From positions 1 to 15,847 of the forward strand of contig URFU01000043.1 in NCBI GenBank assembly GCA_900547125.1: a stretch of 15,847 nt of DNA, in the 5' to 3' direction. How positions within the stretch are numbered: the first letter of the stretch is position 1; each line of letters begins with the position of its first letter. The notes below the pieces were generated by a model that worked only from the letters and a program-made list of their open reading frames with translations, had not been told where the DNA came from and searched no databases. Position numbers and translations under genes: made by a program. Origin of the DNA: an uncultured Collinsella sp. Its GTDB lineage: Bacteria; Actinomycetota; Coriobacteriia; Coriobacteriales; Coriobacteriaceae. Of this stretch, positions 1-7,063 are shown piece after piece.

Positions 1-945
1 GGAGCGGCCGACGCTGGTGCTGTCCTTGCCGCTATTGGCGCCGCCGCCGTCACGACCGCCGCCGCCATAGGTGTCGACGATGATCTTGCGGCCGGGCAGG
101 CCCGTGTCGCCCATGGGACCGCCCACGACAAAGCGACCAGTGGGGTTCACGTAGATGTCGGCACCATCCCACGGCATGTTCTCGGCTGCCATGACAGGCG
201 CGATGACATGCTCGATGAGGTCGTCCTTGATCTTGCCCATGTCCTCGATCTCGGCGGCGTGCTGCGTGGAGATGACGATGGTCGTGACCTCGACGGGCTT
301 GCCGTCCTCGTAGCGCACGGTGACCTGGGTCTTGCCGTCGGGGCGCAGATAGGGCAGGGTTCCGTCGTGGCGCACAGCGGCCAGGCGCTCGGCCAGGCGG
401 CTCGCCAGGTAGTGCGGCATGGGCATGAGGGTCTTGGTCTCGTTGGAGGCATAGCCGAACATCATGCCCTGGTCGCCGGCACCGATAAGATCGATCGGGT
501 CGGTGGTAGCGCCGGTCTGGGTCTCAAACGACTCGTCGACGCCCTGGGCGATATCGGGGGACTGCTCGTGGATGAGGCTCATAACGCCACAGGTATCGCA
601 GTCAAAACCAAACTTGGCGCGGTTGTAGCCAATGCGGCGGATGACGCCGCGGGCAATTTCCTGCACGTCAACGTATGCCTGGGTGCGGATCTCGCCGGCG
701 ACGATGACGGTGCCGGTGGTCACGAGGGTCTCGCAGGCGCAGCGGACGTTTTCCACGTTGGCGGGCACGCCGTTGGGCGCAATATAGCCCTGCTCCTGCA
801 GTTCTATTTCTTTGGCGAGGATTTCGTCGAGTACGGCGTCGCTGATCTGATCGGCGATCTTATCGGGATGACCTTCGGTCACCGACTCCGACGTAAACAC
901 AAAGGACCCGTGTTGGGGTGGGATGGAACGAAGTTCTTCTGACAT
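1..945 (-). CDS. metK: S-adenosylmethionine synthetase (methionine adenosyltransferase), 3' part cut off by window edge
   Basis: Makes S-adenosylmethionine from methionine and ATP in the cytoplasm. It supplies methyl groups to enzymes such as the RsmB encoded nearby. The minus-strand frame is open from the ATG at 945 to the window edge: 315 codons of the roughly 390-400 usual for the family. The start is supported by AAAGGA five bases upstream. Visible family motifs are SESVTEGHPDK near residues 19-29 (ATP/methionine-binding His26 and Asp28), GAGDQGMMFGYA at 155-166 (signature 1) and KIIVDTYGG before the edge. The last visible segment reads GGGANSGKDSTSVGRS (residues 300-315), where most MetK proteins have GGGAFSGKDP(T/S)KVDRS. 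The Phe, Lys and Asp of that segment are therefore changed here. The family call is secure; whether the enzyme is fully typical is open. It is transcribed divergently from gltX. Confidence 0.96.
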   Translation of the reverse strand, partial: MSEELRSIPPQHGSFVFTSESVTEGHPDKIADQISDAVLDEILAKEIELQEQGYIAPNGVPANVENVRCACETLVTTGTVIVAGEIRTQAYVDVQEIARGVIRRIGYNRAKFGFDCDTCGVMSLIHEQSPDIAQGVDESFETQTGATTDPIDLIGAGDQGMMFGYASNETKTLMPMPHYLASRLAERLAAVRHDGTLPYLRPDGKTQVTVRYEDGKPVEVTTIVISTQHAAEIEDMGKIKDDLIEHVIAPVMAAENMPWDGADIYVNPTGRFVVGGPMGDTGLPGRKIIVDTYGGGGRDGGGANSGKDSTSVGRS

Positions 946-1012
946 GATTGTCCTTTCAAAAACGCGTCCCGGCGACCGTTACCATTCCGCCGGACTCTGT
1001 ATGCAAGGGGAC

Positions 1013-1041
1013 ATCATAGCGCGTAAATCCAACATTCACAC
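1013..1041 (-). promoter_or_regulatory. Candidate metK promoter
   Basis: On the minus strand there is TATGAT (1013-1018), five of six matches to the -10 consensus. A weak GTGTGA (1036-1041) lies 17 bases upstream as the -35. A start near 1006 would leave a leader of about 60 bases before the metK ATG. The -35 is poor, so this rests mainly on the -10 box and its position. I see no SAM riboswitch fold in the short leader. Confidence 0.35.
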
Positions 1042-1054
1042 CCTTTCCGCACCT

Positions 1055-1138
1055 ACTCATTGGGGACAGGCTTAAATGACCAGCCATAAACTAAGAACGT
1101 CCCTAATGACTACTCATTTAAGTCTGTCCCCAATGAGT
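1055..1138. repeat. Long imperfect inverted repeat (25-bp arms), REP/MITE-like
   Basis: The arms at 1055-1079 and 1114-1138 are reverse complements with a single mismatch over 25 bases, separated by 34 bases. Their core is TCATTGGGGACAG / CTGTCCCCAATGA. Degenerate copies of the same core also occur in the spacer (GTCCCTAATGAC near 1099-1110) and just outside (TGTCCCCAATGAC near 1144-1156), so the unit looks multiplied. The element sits between the divergent metK and gltX genes. It has no run of T on either side and does not look like a plain terminator. It resembles intergenic palindromes moved by REP-associated Y1 transposases, but no transposase is present here. Calling it mobile is inference. 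Confidence 0.75.
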
Positions 1139-1194
1139 GGTTTGTCCCCAATGACTGAGTCGGTGCCCTTTGTGCGGAGGTTGCTTTGTTGCTT

Positions 1195-1200
1195 TATACT
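1195..1200 (+). promoter_or_regulatory. gltX: Candidate -10 box for gltX
   Basis: TATACT lies 40 bases before the gltX ATG, just after the inverted repeat, and would give a leader of about 34 bases. No good -35 is seen at 16-18 bases spacing (the nearest, TTGTGC at 1170, has 19), so confidence is low. Confidence 0.3.
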
Positions 1201-1240
1201 GGTGCGGTTAGACATCCATCCTGCAATCGAGGAGACTTCC

Positions 1241-2716
1241 ATGGCATCAGACGTTCGCGTCCGCTTTGCACCCTCACCGACGGGCAAGCTGCACATCGGC
1301 GGCGCCCGCACCGCTATCTATAACTGGGCTTTCGCCCGCGCAAACGGCGGCACGTTCATCCTGCGCATCGACGACACCGACCCCACCCGTTCCACCGACG
1401 AGAACACGCAGATCATCCTGCGCGCCATGCGTTGGCTGGGCTTGGACTGGGACGAGGGTCCCGAGGTGGGCGGCGACTATGGCCCCTATGCACAGACCGA
1501 GCGCCTGGACCTGTACAAGCAGGCCGCCCAGAAGCTCTGGGACGAGGGCAAGGCCTATCCCTGCTTCTGCACCAAGGAGCAGCTCGACGCCGACCGCAAG
1601 GCCGCCCAGGAGCGCAAGGACCCCTTCCAGGGCTATCAGCGCCGCTGCCGCGATCTTGATCCCGAGGAGGCGCGCCGCCGCATCGAGGCCGGCGAGCCCT
1701 ACGTTCTGCGCATCAAGGTGCCCGAGGACCGCGGTGACGTCGTCATCCACGACGCCGTCCACGGCGAGGTGACCTTCGACGCCAAGGAGCTCGACGACTT
1801 CGTCATCTTCCGCTCCGACGGCACGCCCACGTATAACTTCGCGACCGTCGTCGACGACGCCATGATGAAGATTACCCACGTCATCCGCGGCGACGACCAT
1901 CTGTCCAACACCCCGCGTCAGGTCATGGTCTACGAGGCCCTCGGCGCGCCCGTGCCTACGTTTGCCCACATCTCCATGATCTTGGGCGCCGACGGCAAGA
2001 AGCTCTCCAAGCGCCATGGCGCCACCTCGGTGGAGGAGTACCGCGATGCCGGCTACCTGCCCGACGCCTTCGTCAACTACCTGGCGCTGCTCGGCTGGTC
2101 ACTCGACGGCGAGACCACGATCATCCCGCGCGACGTCCTGGCCAGCAAGTTCTCGCTCGACCGCATTTCCAAGAACCCCGCGACCTTCGATCCCAAGAAG
2201 CTCGACTGGGTCAATGCCGAGTACATCAACGGCATGTCCGACGCGCAGTTTGCCGACGAGATCATGGTCCCCGAGCTGCACGAGGCAGGCCTCATCGAGG
2301 GTAACGTCGAGTACGGAGAGGACTGGATCAACGCGCTTGCCGCCATCGTCAAGCCGCGCACCAAGCTGCCGGCCGACGCCGTGACCGTCGCCGCCCCCAT
2401 CTTTGCCACGGCCGAGACGCTCGAGTATGACGAGAAATCCGTCAACAAGGGCCTGGCCAAGGAAGGCATGGATGCCATTCTGGACGCCGCCAAGGCCGCG
2501 CTCGAGGGTGTTACCGAGTGGACCGCCGCGAACATCGACGCTGCGCTTGAGCCGCTGCCCGAGCAGATGGGCCTCAAGAAGCGCGTGGTGTTCCAGGCCG
2601 TGCGCGTCGCCGTTTGCGGCAACATGGTGAGCCCTCCGCTGGGCGAGACCATGGCACTCGTCGGCCGCGACGACTGCCTGGCGCGCATCGACCGCGCCCG
2701 CACGATGGCGCTGTAA
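1241..2716 (+). CDS. gltX: Glutamyl-tRNA synthetase
   Basis: Class I aminoacyl-tRNA synthetase that charges tRNA-Glu with glutamate (in lineages using GatCAB, tRNA-Gln as well). It is 491 residues, normal for bacterial GluRS. The Rossmann fold carries the HIGH-type motif PSPTGKLHIGG (residues 11-21) and the KMSKS-type motif KLSKR (254-258). A Cys-rich insert (YPCFC ... YQRRC) follows the first motif, as in many GluRS. The C-terminal third matches the helical anticodon-binding domain. The frame is open upstream to 1076, but the ATG at 1241 is chosen because the protein then begins MASDVRVRFAPSPTG, as in the family. It is also preceded by GAGGAGA at good spacing, and the upstream codons lie in the inverted repeat. 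Codon use is strongly C/G-ending. It is followed directly by a strong terminator and so is probably monocistronic. Confidence 0.97.
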   Translation: MASDVRVRFAPSPTGKLHIGGARTAIYNWAFARANGGTFILRIDDTDPTRSTDENTQIILRAMRWLGLDWDEGPEVGGDYGPYAQTERLDLYKQAAQKLWDEGKAYPCFCTKEQLDADRKAAQERKDPFQGYQRRCRDLDPEEARRRIEAGEPYVLRIKVPEDRGDVVIHDAVHGEVTFDAKELDDFVIFRSDGTPTYNFATVVDDAMMKITHVIRGDDHLSNTPRQVMVYEALGAPVPTFAHISMILGADGKKLSKRHGATSVEEYRDAGYLPDAFVNYLALLGWSLDGETTIIPRDVLASKFSLDRISKNPATFDPKKLDWVNAEYINGMSDAQFADEIMVPELHEAGLIEGNVEYGEDWINALAAIVKPRTKLPADAVTVAAPIFATAETLEYDEKSVNKGLAKEGMDAILDAAKAALEGVTEWTAANIDAALEPLPEQMGLKKRVVFQAVRVAVCGNMVSPPLGETMALVGRDDCLARIDRARTMAL

Positions 2717-2739
2717 TCGCTGCGCAAACGTATGTATCC

Positions 2740-2770
2740 GAGCCCCGTTCACCCCGAGCGGGGCTCTTGT
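2740..2770 (+). terminator. Rho-independent terminator of gltX
   Basis: A perfect 8-bp stem GAGCCCCG (2740-2747) / CGGGGCTC (2759-2766) with an 11-base loop is followed by TTGTTTCT. It lies 23 bases after the gltX stop and before the priA ribosome binding site, so priA probably has its own promoter or depends on read-through. Confidence 0.85.
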
Positions 2771-2805
2771 TTCTGTAGACGTATGGGATAGGAGGTGCTG
2801 GGGCC

Positions 2806-5259
2806 ATGGCCGAGCAACTTTCGCTGTTTGGTTCGCCTGAACCTAAGCAGGCTCCCGTAAAGCCTGTCCGCACGGCCGAGCAGGCCAAGACCGCGCTCGC
2901 GCCCGAGCCCGTTGCCGCCTATGCGAGCGTGGTCCTCGACATTCCCACCCGTGTACTGTCCGAGCCGTTTGCTTACGGCATTCCGCAGTCCCTCGCCAAC
3001 GAGGCCCAGATCGGCTCCACCGTCCTAGTTCATTTTGGCAACCGTGTGGCCGCGGGCTACATCGTCGACATTGCGTCTGAGCTTGGCGACCTGCAAGGCA
3101 ACATCGCCCTCGATCCCGCGCGCATCAAGCCCATCGAGGCCATCCTCAGCAAACCGCTTTTTACCTCCGAGGCTGCCCGCATCGCGCGTTGGATGAGCCG
3201 CGAGTATGTCGCGACGCTTTCCGAATGCCTGCGCCTGTTTTTGCCCCCGGGTGGCAGCCCGCGGGTCGTAAAGGGCGACGACGGCGTGTGGGCGGTTGAG
3301 CGCCCCGCCGTCAAGCCTATCCAAAACCGTTGGGTGATGCTTACGCCCGAGGGCTTTGACTATACGCCGCCCAAGACCGCCGTCCGTCAGCGTCAGCTCA
3401 TGGAGGCGCTCCAGTGTGGACCGGTCACGACGCGTGACCTCAACCTGCTCTACAACAATATGTCGGCGACCATCAAGGCGCTCGAAAAACGCGGTGTCGT
3501 GCTGGTGGAGGAGCGCCGAGCTTGGCGTGGCTGCAACGAGCAGACCACGCTGTCCTCGGCAAGCGGCAAGGTGCCGGTCGCACTCACGAATGGCCAGCAG
3601 CAGGCGCTCGCGCAAATTGAGCGTGCCCGCCTTGACGCTCATGGCGACGTGGTCCTTGTCGATGGTGTCACCGGATCCGGTAAAACCGAGGTCTACCTCT
3701 CCGCCATCGAGCGCGTGCTCGCGGCCGGTCGTTCGGCCTGCGTGCTCGTGCCCGAGATCTCGCTGACGGCCCAGACCGTCGGCCGCTTTCGCTCGCGCTT
3801 TGGCGAGACGGTCGCCGTGTTCCACTCGCGCCTTTCGGCCGGCGAGCGCCTGGACCAGTGGGACATGGTTGCCAGCGGTGCCGCCCGCGTTGTCGTCGGC
3901 GCGCGTTCGGCGCTCTTTTGCCCGCTCAGCGACCTGGGCCTCATCATCATCGACGAGGAGCACGAGACCAGCTATAAGCAGGGTTCCAGTCCGCGCTACC
4001 ATGCGCGCGAGGTGGCGGCCGAGATGGCGCGCCGCTATCGCTGCCCACTCGTGCTGGGCTCGGCTACGCCTTCTGCCGAGGCCCTCGACCGCTGCCGCCG
4101 CGGCACGTACAACGGTGTCACCTGGACGCGCGTCGAGATGCCCGAGCGCCCGGGACACGCCGTGCTACCCACGGTCCGCATTGCCGACCTGCGCCGCGAG
4201 TTTTCGCACGGCAGCCGCTCCATGTTCTCTAAACCGCTGATGGAAGGTATGGAGCGCGTGGTCGAGCGCCGCGAGAAGGCTGTGCTGCTGCATAACCGCC
4301 GCGGCTTTGCGCCTTTTTTGATGTGCCGCGAGTGCGGTTGCGTTCCCACCTGCAACCACTGCTCTACGGCGCTTACGTACCACGAGCGCACCCATACGCT
4401 GCAGTGCCACACCTGTGGTTCGTCCTGGCGCGTGCAGCCGTATCCCGCGCCCACGAGTCGTTGCCCCAAGTGCGGCAGCCGTTACCTGGCAAAAATGGGT
4501 CTGGGCACGCAGCAGATCGAGGACGCGCTGCACCAGATGCTGCCCGAGGATGTCGCCATCATTCGCATGGATGCCGATTCCACGCGTGGCAAGGACGCGC
4601 ATAAGAAGTTGCTCGAGCAGTTCGATGCCGCCGATTGCGCGGTGCTGCTGGGCACCCAGATGATCGCCAAGGGCCTCGACTTTCCCGAGGTCACGCTTGT
4701 GGGTGTAGTCAATGCCGACTTTGCGTTAAAGCTGCCCGATTTTAGAGCGGGGGAGCGCGCCTACGATTTGCTTGAGCAGGTCGCGGGCCGTGCCGGACGC
4801 GGCGATCGCCCTGGCGAGGTTATCATCCAGACCTATCTGCCCGAGGACCCGGTCATTCGCGCCGTTGCCGAGCACGACCGTTCGATTTTTACCGACTATG
4901 ACCTGAACCAGCGCCGCGACGCCCTGTATCCGCCGTTCGTTCGCCTGGTCAACATTTTGGCGTGGTCGGCGAATCGTGCTAATGCGCAGGACTATATCGG
5001 GCGCATCGCAAGGCTGCTCAGGCGTCGTTGGCATGCCGCCGCTCCCGACTTTTTGCGGGCGGGCAGCGCGATGCCGCAGGTGCTGGGCCCGGCTTCATGT
5101 GTAATCGAGAGAGCCAAGGACCGTTATCGCTTCCACCTGCTTGTGAAGTCGCCTGTGGGGTACCATGTCTCTGATGATATCGACGCCTGCCTCAAAGAGG
5201 TGGGCTCTGTGCGTGGCGTGAGCGTGAGCGTTGACGTCGACGCCTATGATTTGATGTAG
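2806..5259 (+). CDS. priA: Primosomal protein N' (PriA), replication restart helicase
   Basis: Superfamily 2 3'-to-5' DNA helicase that recognises stalled forks and reloads the replisome. It is 817 residues. The N-terminal DNA-binding region begins around residue 40 (VVLDIPTRVLSEPFAYGIP). Walker A is GVTGSGKT (287-294) and Walker B is DEEH (383-386). A zinc-binding insert has paired cysteines at 507/510, 516/519, 534/537 and 553/556 (plus Cys512). Motifs V-VI include GTQMIAKGLDFP and QVAGRAGRG (658-666). The ATG at 2806 follows GGAGG at good spacing. Residues 4-8 read QLSLF, an exact match to the beta sliding-clamp binding consensus QL(S/D)LF, followed by a Pro/Ala-rich segment of about 30 residues that looks like a flexible linker. 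The def gene starts 18 bases after the stop, so the two are probably co-transcribed. Confidence 0.97.
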   Translation: MAEQLSLFGSPEPKQAPVKPVRTAEQAKTALAPEPVAAYASVVLDIPTRVLSEPFAYGIPQSLANEAQIGSTVLVHFGNRVAAGYIVDIASELGDLQGNIALDPARIKPIEAILSKPLFTSEAARIARWMSREYVATLSECLRLFLPPGGSPRVVKGDDGVWAVERPAVKPIQNRWVMLTPEGFDYTPPKTAVRQRQLMEALQCGPVTTRDLNLLYNNMSATIKALEKRGVVLVEERRAWRGCNEQTTLSSASGKVPVALTNGQQQALAQIERARLDAHGDVVLVDGVTGSGKTEVYLSAIERVLAAGRSACVLVPEISLTAQTVGRFRSRFGETVAVFHSRLSAGERLDQWDMVASGAARVVVGARSALFCPLSDLGLIIIDEEHETSYKQGSSPRYHAREVAAEMARRYRCPLVLGSATPSAEALDRCRRGTYNGVTWTRVEMPERPGHAVLPTVRIADLRREFSHGSRSMFSKPLMEGMERVVERREKAVLLHNRRGFAPFLMCRECGCVPTCNHCSTALTYHERTHTLQCHTCGSSWRVQPYPAPTSRCPKCGSRYLAKMGLGTQQIEDALHQMLPEDVAIIRMDADSTRGKDAHKKLLEQFDAADCAVLLGTQMIAKGLDFPEVTLVGVVNADFALKLPDFRAGERAYDLLEQVAGRAGRGDRPGEVIIQTYLPEDPVIRAVAEHDRSIFTDYDLNQRRDALYPPFVRLVNILAWSANRANAQDYIGRIARLLRRRWHAAAPDFLRAGSAMPQVLGPASCVIERAKDRYRFHLLVKSPVGYHVSDDIDACLKEVGSVRGVSVSVDVDAYDLM

Positions 5260-5277
5260 CAACCCGAAAGGATGGCC

Positions 5278-5814
5278 ATGGAAGCCAACGGAATCGTACT
5301 TTCGCCCGACCCTCGTCTGCGTCAGGAGTGCGCCGTCATCGAGGAGATTACGCCTGCGATTGAGGCGCTTGCCGAGAAGATGAAGAAGATGATGTTCGAG
5401 AACGGCGGCTGCGGCTTGGCTGCCCCGCAGATCGGTGAGCTCATCCAACTCGTCACCATCGATTGCGATTACAGCGACAAGAACGACTATGACCCGTACG
5501 TGCTCATCAACCCTGTCATTGTTGAGCAGAGCGACCATCTGGTGCCGTTTAGCGAGGGCTGCCTTTCCATCCCCGGCATTAGCTGCGAGATCGAGCGTCC
5601 CGACCATGTCGTCGTCGAGGCGTATGACCTGGATGCCAACCTGATCCGCTACGAGGCCTCGGGCGATCTGTTCTGTGTGTGCCTGCAGCATGAGATTGAT
5701 CACCTGCACGGCAACACCATGTTCGAGCGACTGAAGCCCATGCAGAGGCTCAAGGCCGTCAAGGAGTACCAGGACGCCCTAGCCCGTGGCGCTCGACCGG
5801 GCGAGACGGAGTAG
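5278..5814 (+). CDS. def: Peptide deformylase
   Basis: Metalloenzyme that removes the formyl group from the first methionine of new proteins, undoing the modification made by the fmt product encoded just downstream. It is 178 residues. The three family motifs are present: GCGLAAPQIG (44-53), EGCLS (93-97, Cys95 metal ligand) and QHEIDHLHG (137-145, His138 and His142 metal ligands, Glu139 catalytic). An ATG six bases earlier (5272) is in frame, but the Shine-Dalgarno AAAGGA (5267-5272) would touch it. With the ATG at 5278 the gap is five bases, so that start is preferred. The gene lies 18 bases after priA and probably shares its transcript. The gap to fmt is unusually long because an inverted-repeat element lies there. 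Confidence 0.96.
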   Translation: MEANGIVLSPDPRLRQECAVIEEITPAIEALAEKMKKMMFENGGCGLAAPQIGELIQLVTIDCDYSDKNDYDPYVLINPVIVEQSDHLVPFSEGCLSIPGISCEIERPDHVVVEAYDLDANLIRYEASGDLFCVCLQHEIDHLHGNTMFERLKPMQRLKAVKEYQDALARGARPGETE

Positions 5815-5822
5815 GTCCCACC

Positions 5823-5924
5823 GTCCCCGGTGCTGAGCGCCCACATATCATCCCGTGCTCAAACATTCTCGCTGCGCTGCGAAACTGCGCGCGGGACGAT
5901 ATGTGGGCGCTCAGCACCGGGGAC
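5823..5924. repeat. Long inverted repeat with 33-bp arms between def and fmt
   Basis: The arms at 5823-5855 and 5892-5924 are reverse complements with one mismatch in 33 bases. They extend by about three more pairs inward if G-U is allowed. Key core: CCCCGGTGCTGAGCGCCCAC on the left and its complement on the right. The 36-base loop contains a small GC-rich dyad (TCGC...GCGA). It begins nine bases after the def stop. No T-run follows the right arm, so it is not a textbook terminator, although a hairpin this long could block or process RNA. The near-perfect arms suggest recent insertion or selection for pairing. No transposase is encoded. Confidence 0.85.
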
Positions 5925-6142
5925 TGCGTTGTTCTGGCTCGGTTCGCCCGGGTGCCGTTGGGCCAGGGAGGGGCGTCTTTGCTGATAATTGCTTTGTTGG
6001 GAGGGCTGCTTTTGATGCAGTCCTTTCTTTGTTTTTGGGTATATTTGAACGTGTTGAATTGATCTGGCGTCTTGGTTGGGACTTATCCTGGCGCTGTTAT
6101 TTGTAGCCGTCTCGGCTCGTTATTGAGAGGAGACTTACTTTT
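5925..6142. other. Rest of the def-fmt gap, no gene recognised
   Basis: The 218 bases between the inverted repeat and fmt are G/T-rich on the plus strand and poor in A. An open frame crosses the repeat and this gap (5855-6106), but it starts inside the hairpin, lacks a convincing ribosome site and has no recognisable motif. A promoter for fmt is expected here. TTGGTT followed 17 bases later by TGTTAT (near 6073-6101) is the best pair I find, and it is weak. A clear ribosome site, GAGAGGAGA, lies at about 6125-6133 before the fmt ATG. Confidence 0.4.
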
Positions 6143-7063
6143 ATGCGTATTGTGTTTATGGGTACGCCTGATTTTGCTGTGCCTTCGCTGACTTCGCTTG
6201 TTGAGGCTGGGAACGAGATTGTGCTTGTCATTACTCGTCTCGATGCTGTTCGCGGGCGTGGTAAGAAGCTTGAGCCTTCTCCTGTTAAGGCCAAGGCGTT
6301 GGAGCTGGGACTTCCCGTTATCGAGGCCAATCGTATGACGCCGGAGGTAGTTGAGGCGCTCAAGACTGCGCGGGCTGATATTTTCTGTGTGGCTGCCTAT
6401 GGCTGCATTCTGCCCGATGAGGTGCTGCATATAGCGCCGCTCGGCATTGTGAATGTTCATGCGTCCTTGCTGCCTCGTTGGCGTGGGGCTGCTCCTATTC
6501 AGCGTGCCATTCTTGCTGGTGACGAGGTTGCTGGCGTTTCCATTATGCGTATTGGGCATGGCGTGGATACGGGCGCTTATTGCGCGCAGGTCTCGACCTC
6601 GGTTGCGGGTAAGCATGCCGAGGCACTGACTATGGAGCTTGGCGAGCTGGGCGGTAAGCTGCTGGCCGATACGCTGCCCTCGCTTGCCGATGACTCAGCG
6701 GTGTGGACCGAGCAGGATGAGTCGCTCGTCACGCATGCTGCAAAGATTTCCAAGCAGGAGATGCGTCTGGATCCGCAGATGGGGACGCTCGATTGTGTGC
6801 GTCACGTGCTGGCTTCGTCCGACACCGCACCCGCTCGCTGCGTGATTGCCGGCAAGACCGTGCGTGTGCTCGATGCTGCGCCGGCTGATGTGTCGCTTGG
6901 CGAGGGCGCTGTTGCCGTTCAGGCCAAGCGCGTCTACTTGGGCCTGTCCGATGGCTCGGTCGAGCTGCTTGAGGTTAAGCCCGATGGCAAGCGTGCCATG
7001 GCTGCTTCTGCCTGGGCTGCCGGCCTGCAGGGTGCCGATCTGACGTGGGGTGTTTTGTCATGA
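6143..7063 (+). CDS. fmt: Methionyl-tRNA formyltransferase
   Basis: Transfers a formyl group from 10-formyl-tetrahydrofolate to Met-tRNA(fMet) for translation initiation. It is 306 residues, normal for the family. It begins MRIVFMGTPDFAVPSL, the typical first strand and loop. RGRGKKLEPSPVK is the conserved tRNA/folate-side segment, and NVHASLLPRWRGAAPIQ carries catalytic Asn104 and His106. HGVDTGA gives catalytic Asp142, completing the N-H-D triad. The C-terminal beta-barrel tRNA-binding domain is short but present. The ATG at 6143 has GAGAGGAGA about ten bases upstream. The stop overlaps the rsmB start as ATGA, implying coupled translation. Roughly the first half uses many T-ending codons (GCT, CTT, GTT, CCT, TCT), unlike gltX, where C-ending codons dominate. 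The protein itself looks intact. Confidence 0.97.
   Translation: MRIVFMGTPDFAVPSLTSLVEAGNEIVLVITRLDAVRGRGKKLEPSPVKAKALELGLPVIEANRMTPEVVEALKTARADIFCVAAYGCILPDEVLHIAPLGIVNVHASLLPRWRGAAPIQRAILAGDEVAGVSIMRIGHGVDTGAYCAQVSTSVAGKHAEALTMELGELGGKLLADTLPSLADDSAVWTEQDESLVTHAAKISKQEMRLDPQMGTLDCVRHVLASSDTAPARCVIAGKTVRVLDAAPADVSLGEGAVAVQAKRVYLGLSDGSVELLEVKPDGKRAMAASAWAAGLQGADLTWGVLS

Noticed and set aside
208..942. Open frame of 244 codons on the plus strand opposite metK
   Set aside because: It is the antisense shadow of a clear MetK sequence; GC-rich codons leave the opposite strand open. No family motif and no ribosome site.
1055..1138. Reading the repeat upstream of gltX as a T-box or SAM riboswitch
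   Set aside because: No T-box sequence, no specifier-loop layout and no SAM riboswitch core; it is a simple two-arm palindrome.
1076..1240. Upstream in-frame extension of gltX
   Set aside because: The added residues lie in the inverted repeat and promoter region and are not part of GluRS. The ATG at 1241 has the ribosome site and the conserved N-terminus.
5855..6106. 83-codon frame in the def-fmt gap
   Set aside because: Starts in the loop of the palindrome, runs through its right arm, and has no convincing start signal or recognisable product.
7045..7059. GTG start for rsmB five codons upstream
   Set aside because: The ATG at 7060 gives the usual ATGA overlap with the fmt stop and a normal N-terminus (MSKLSPARKLA).
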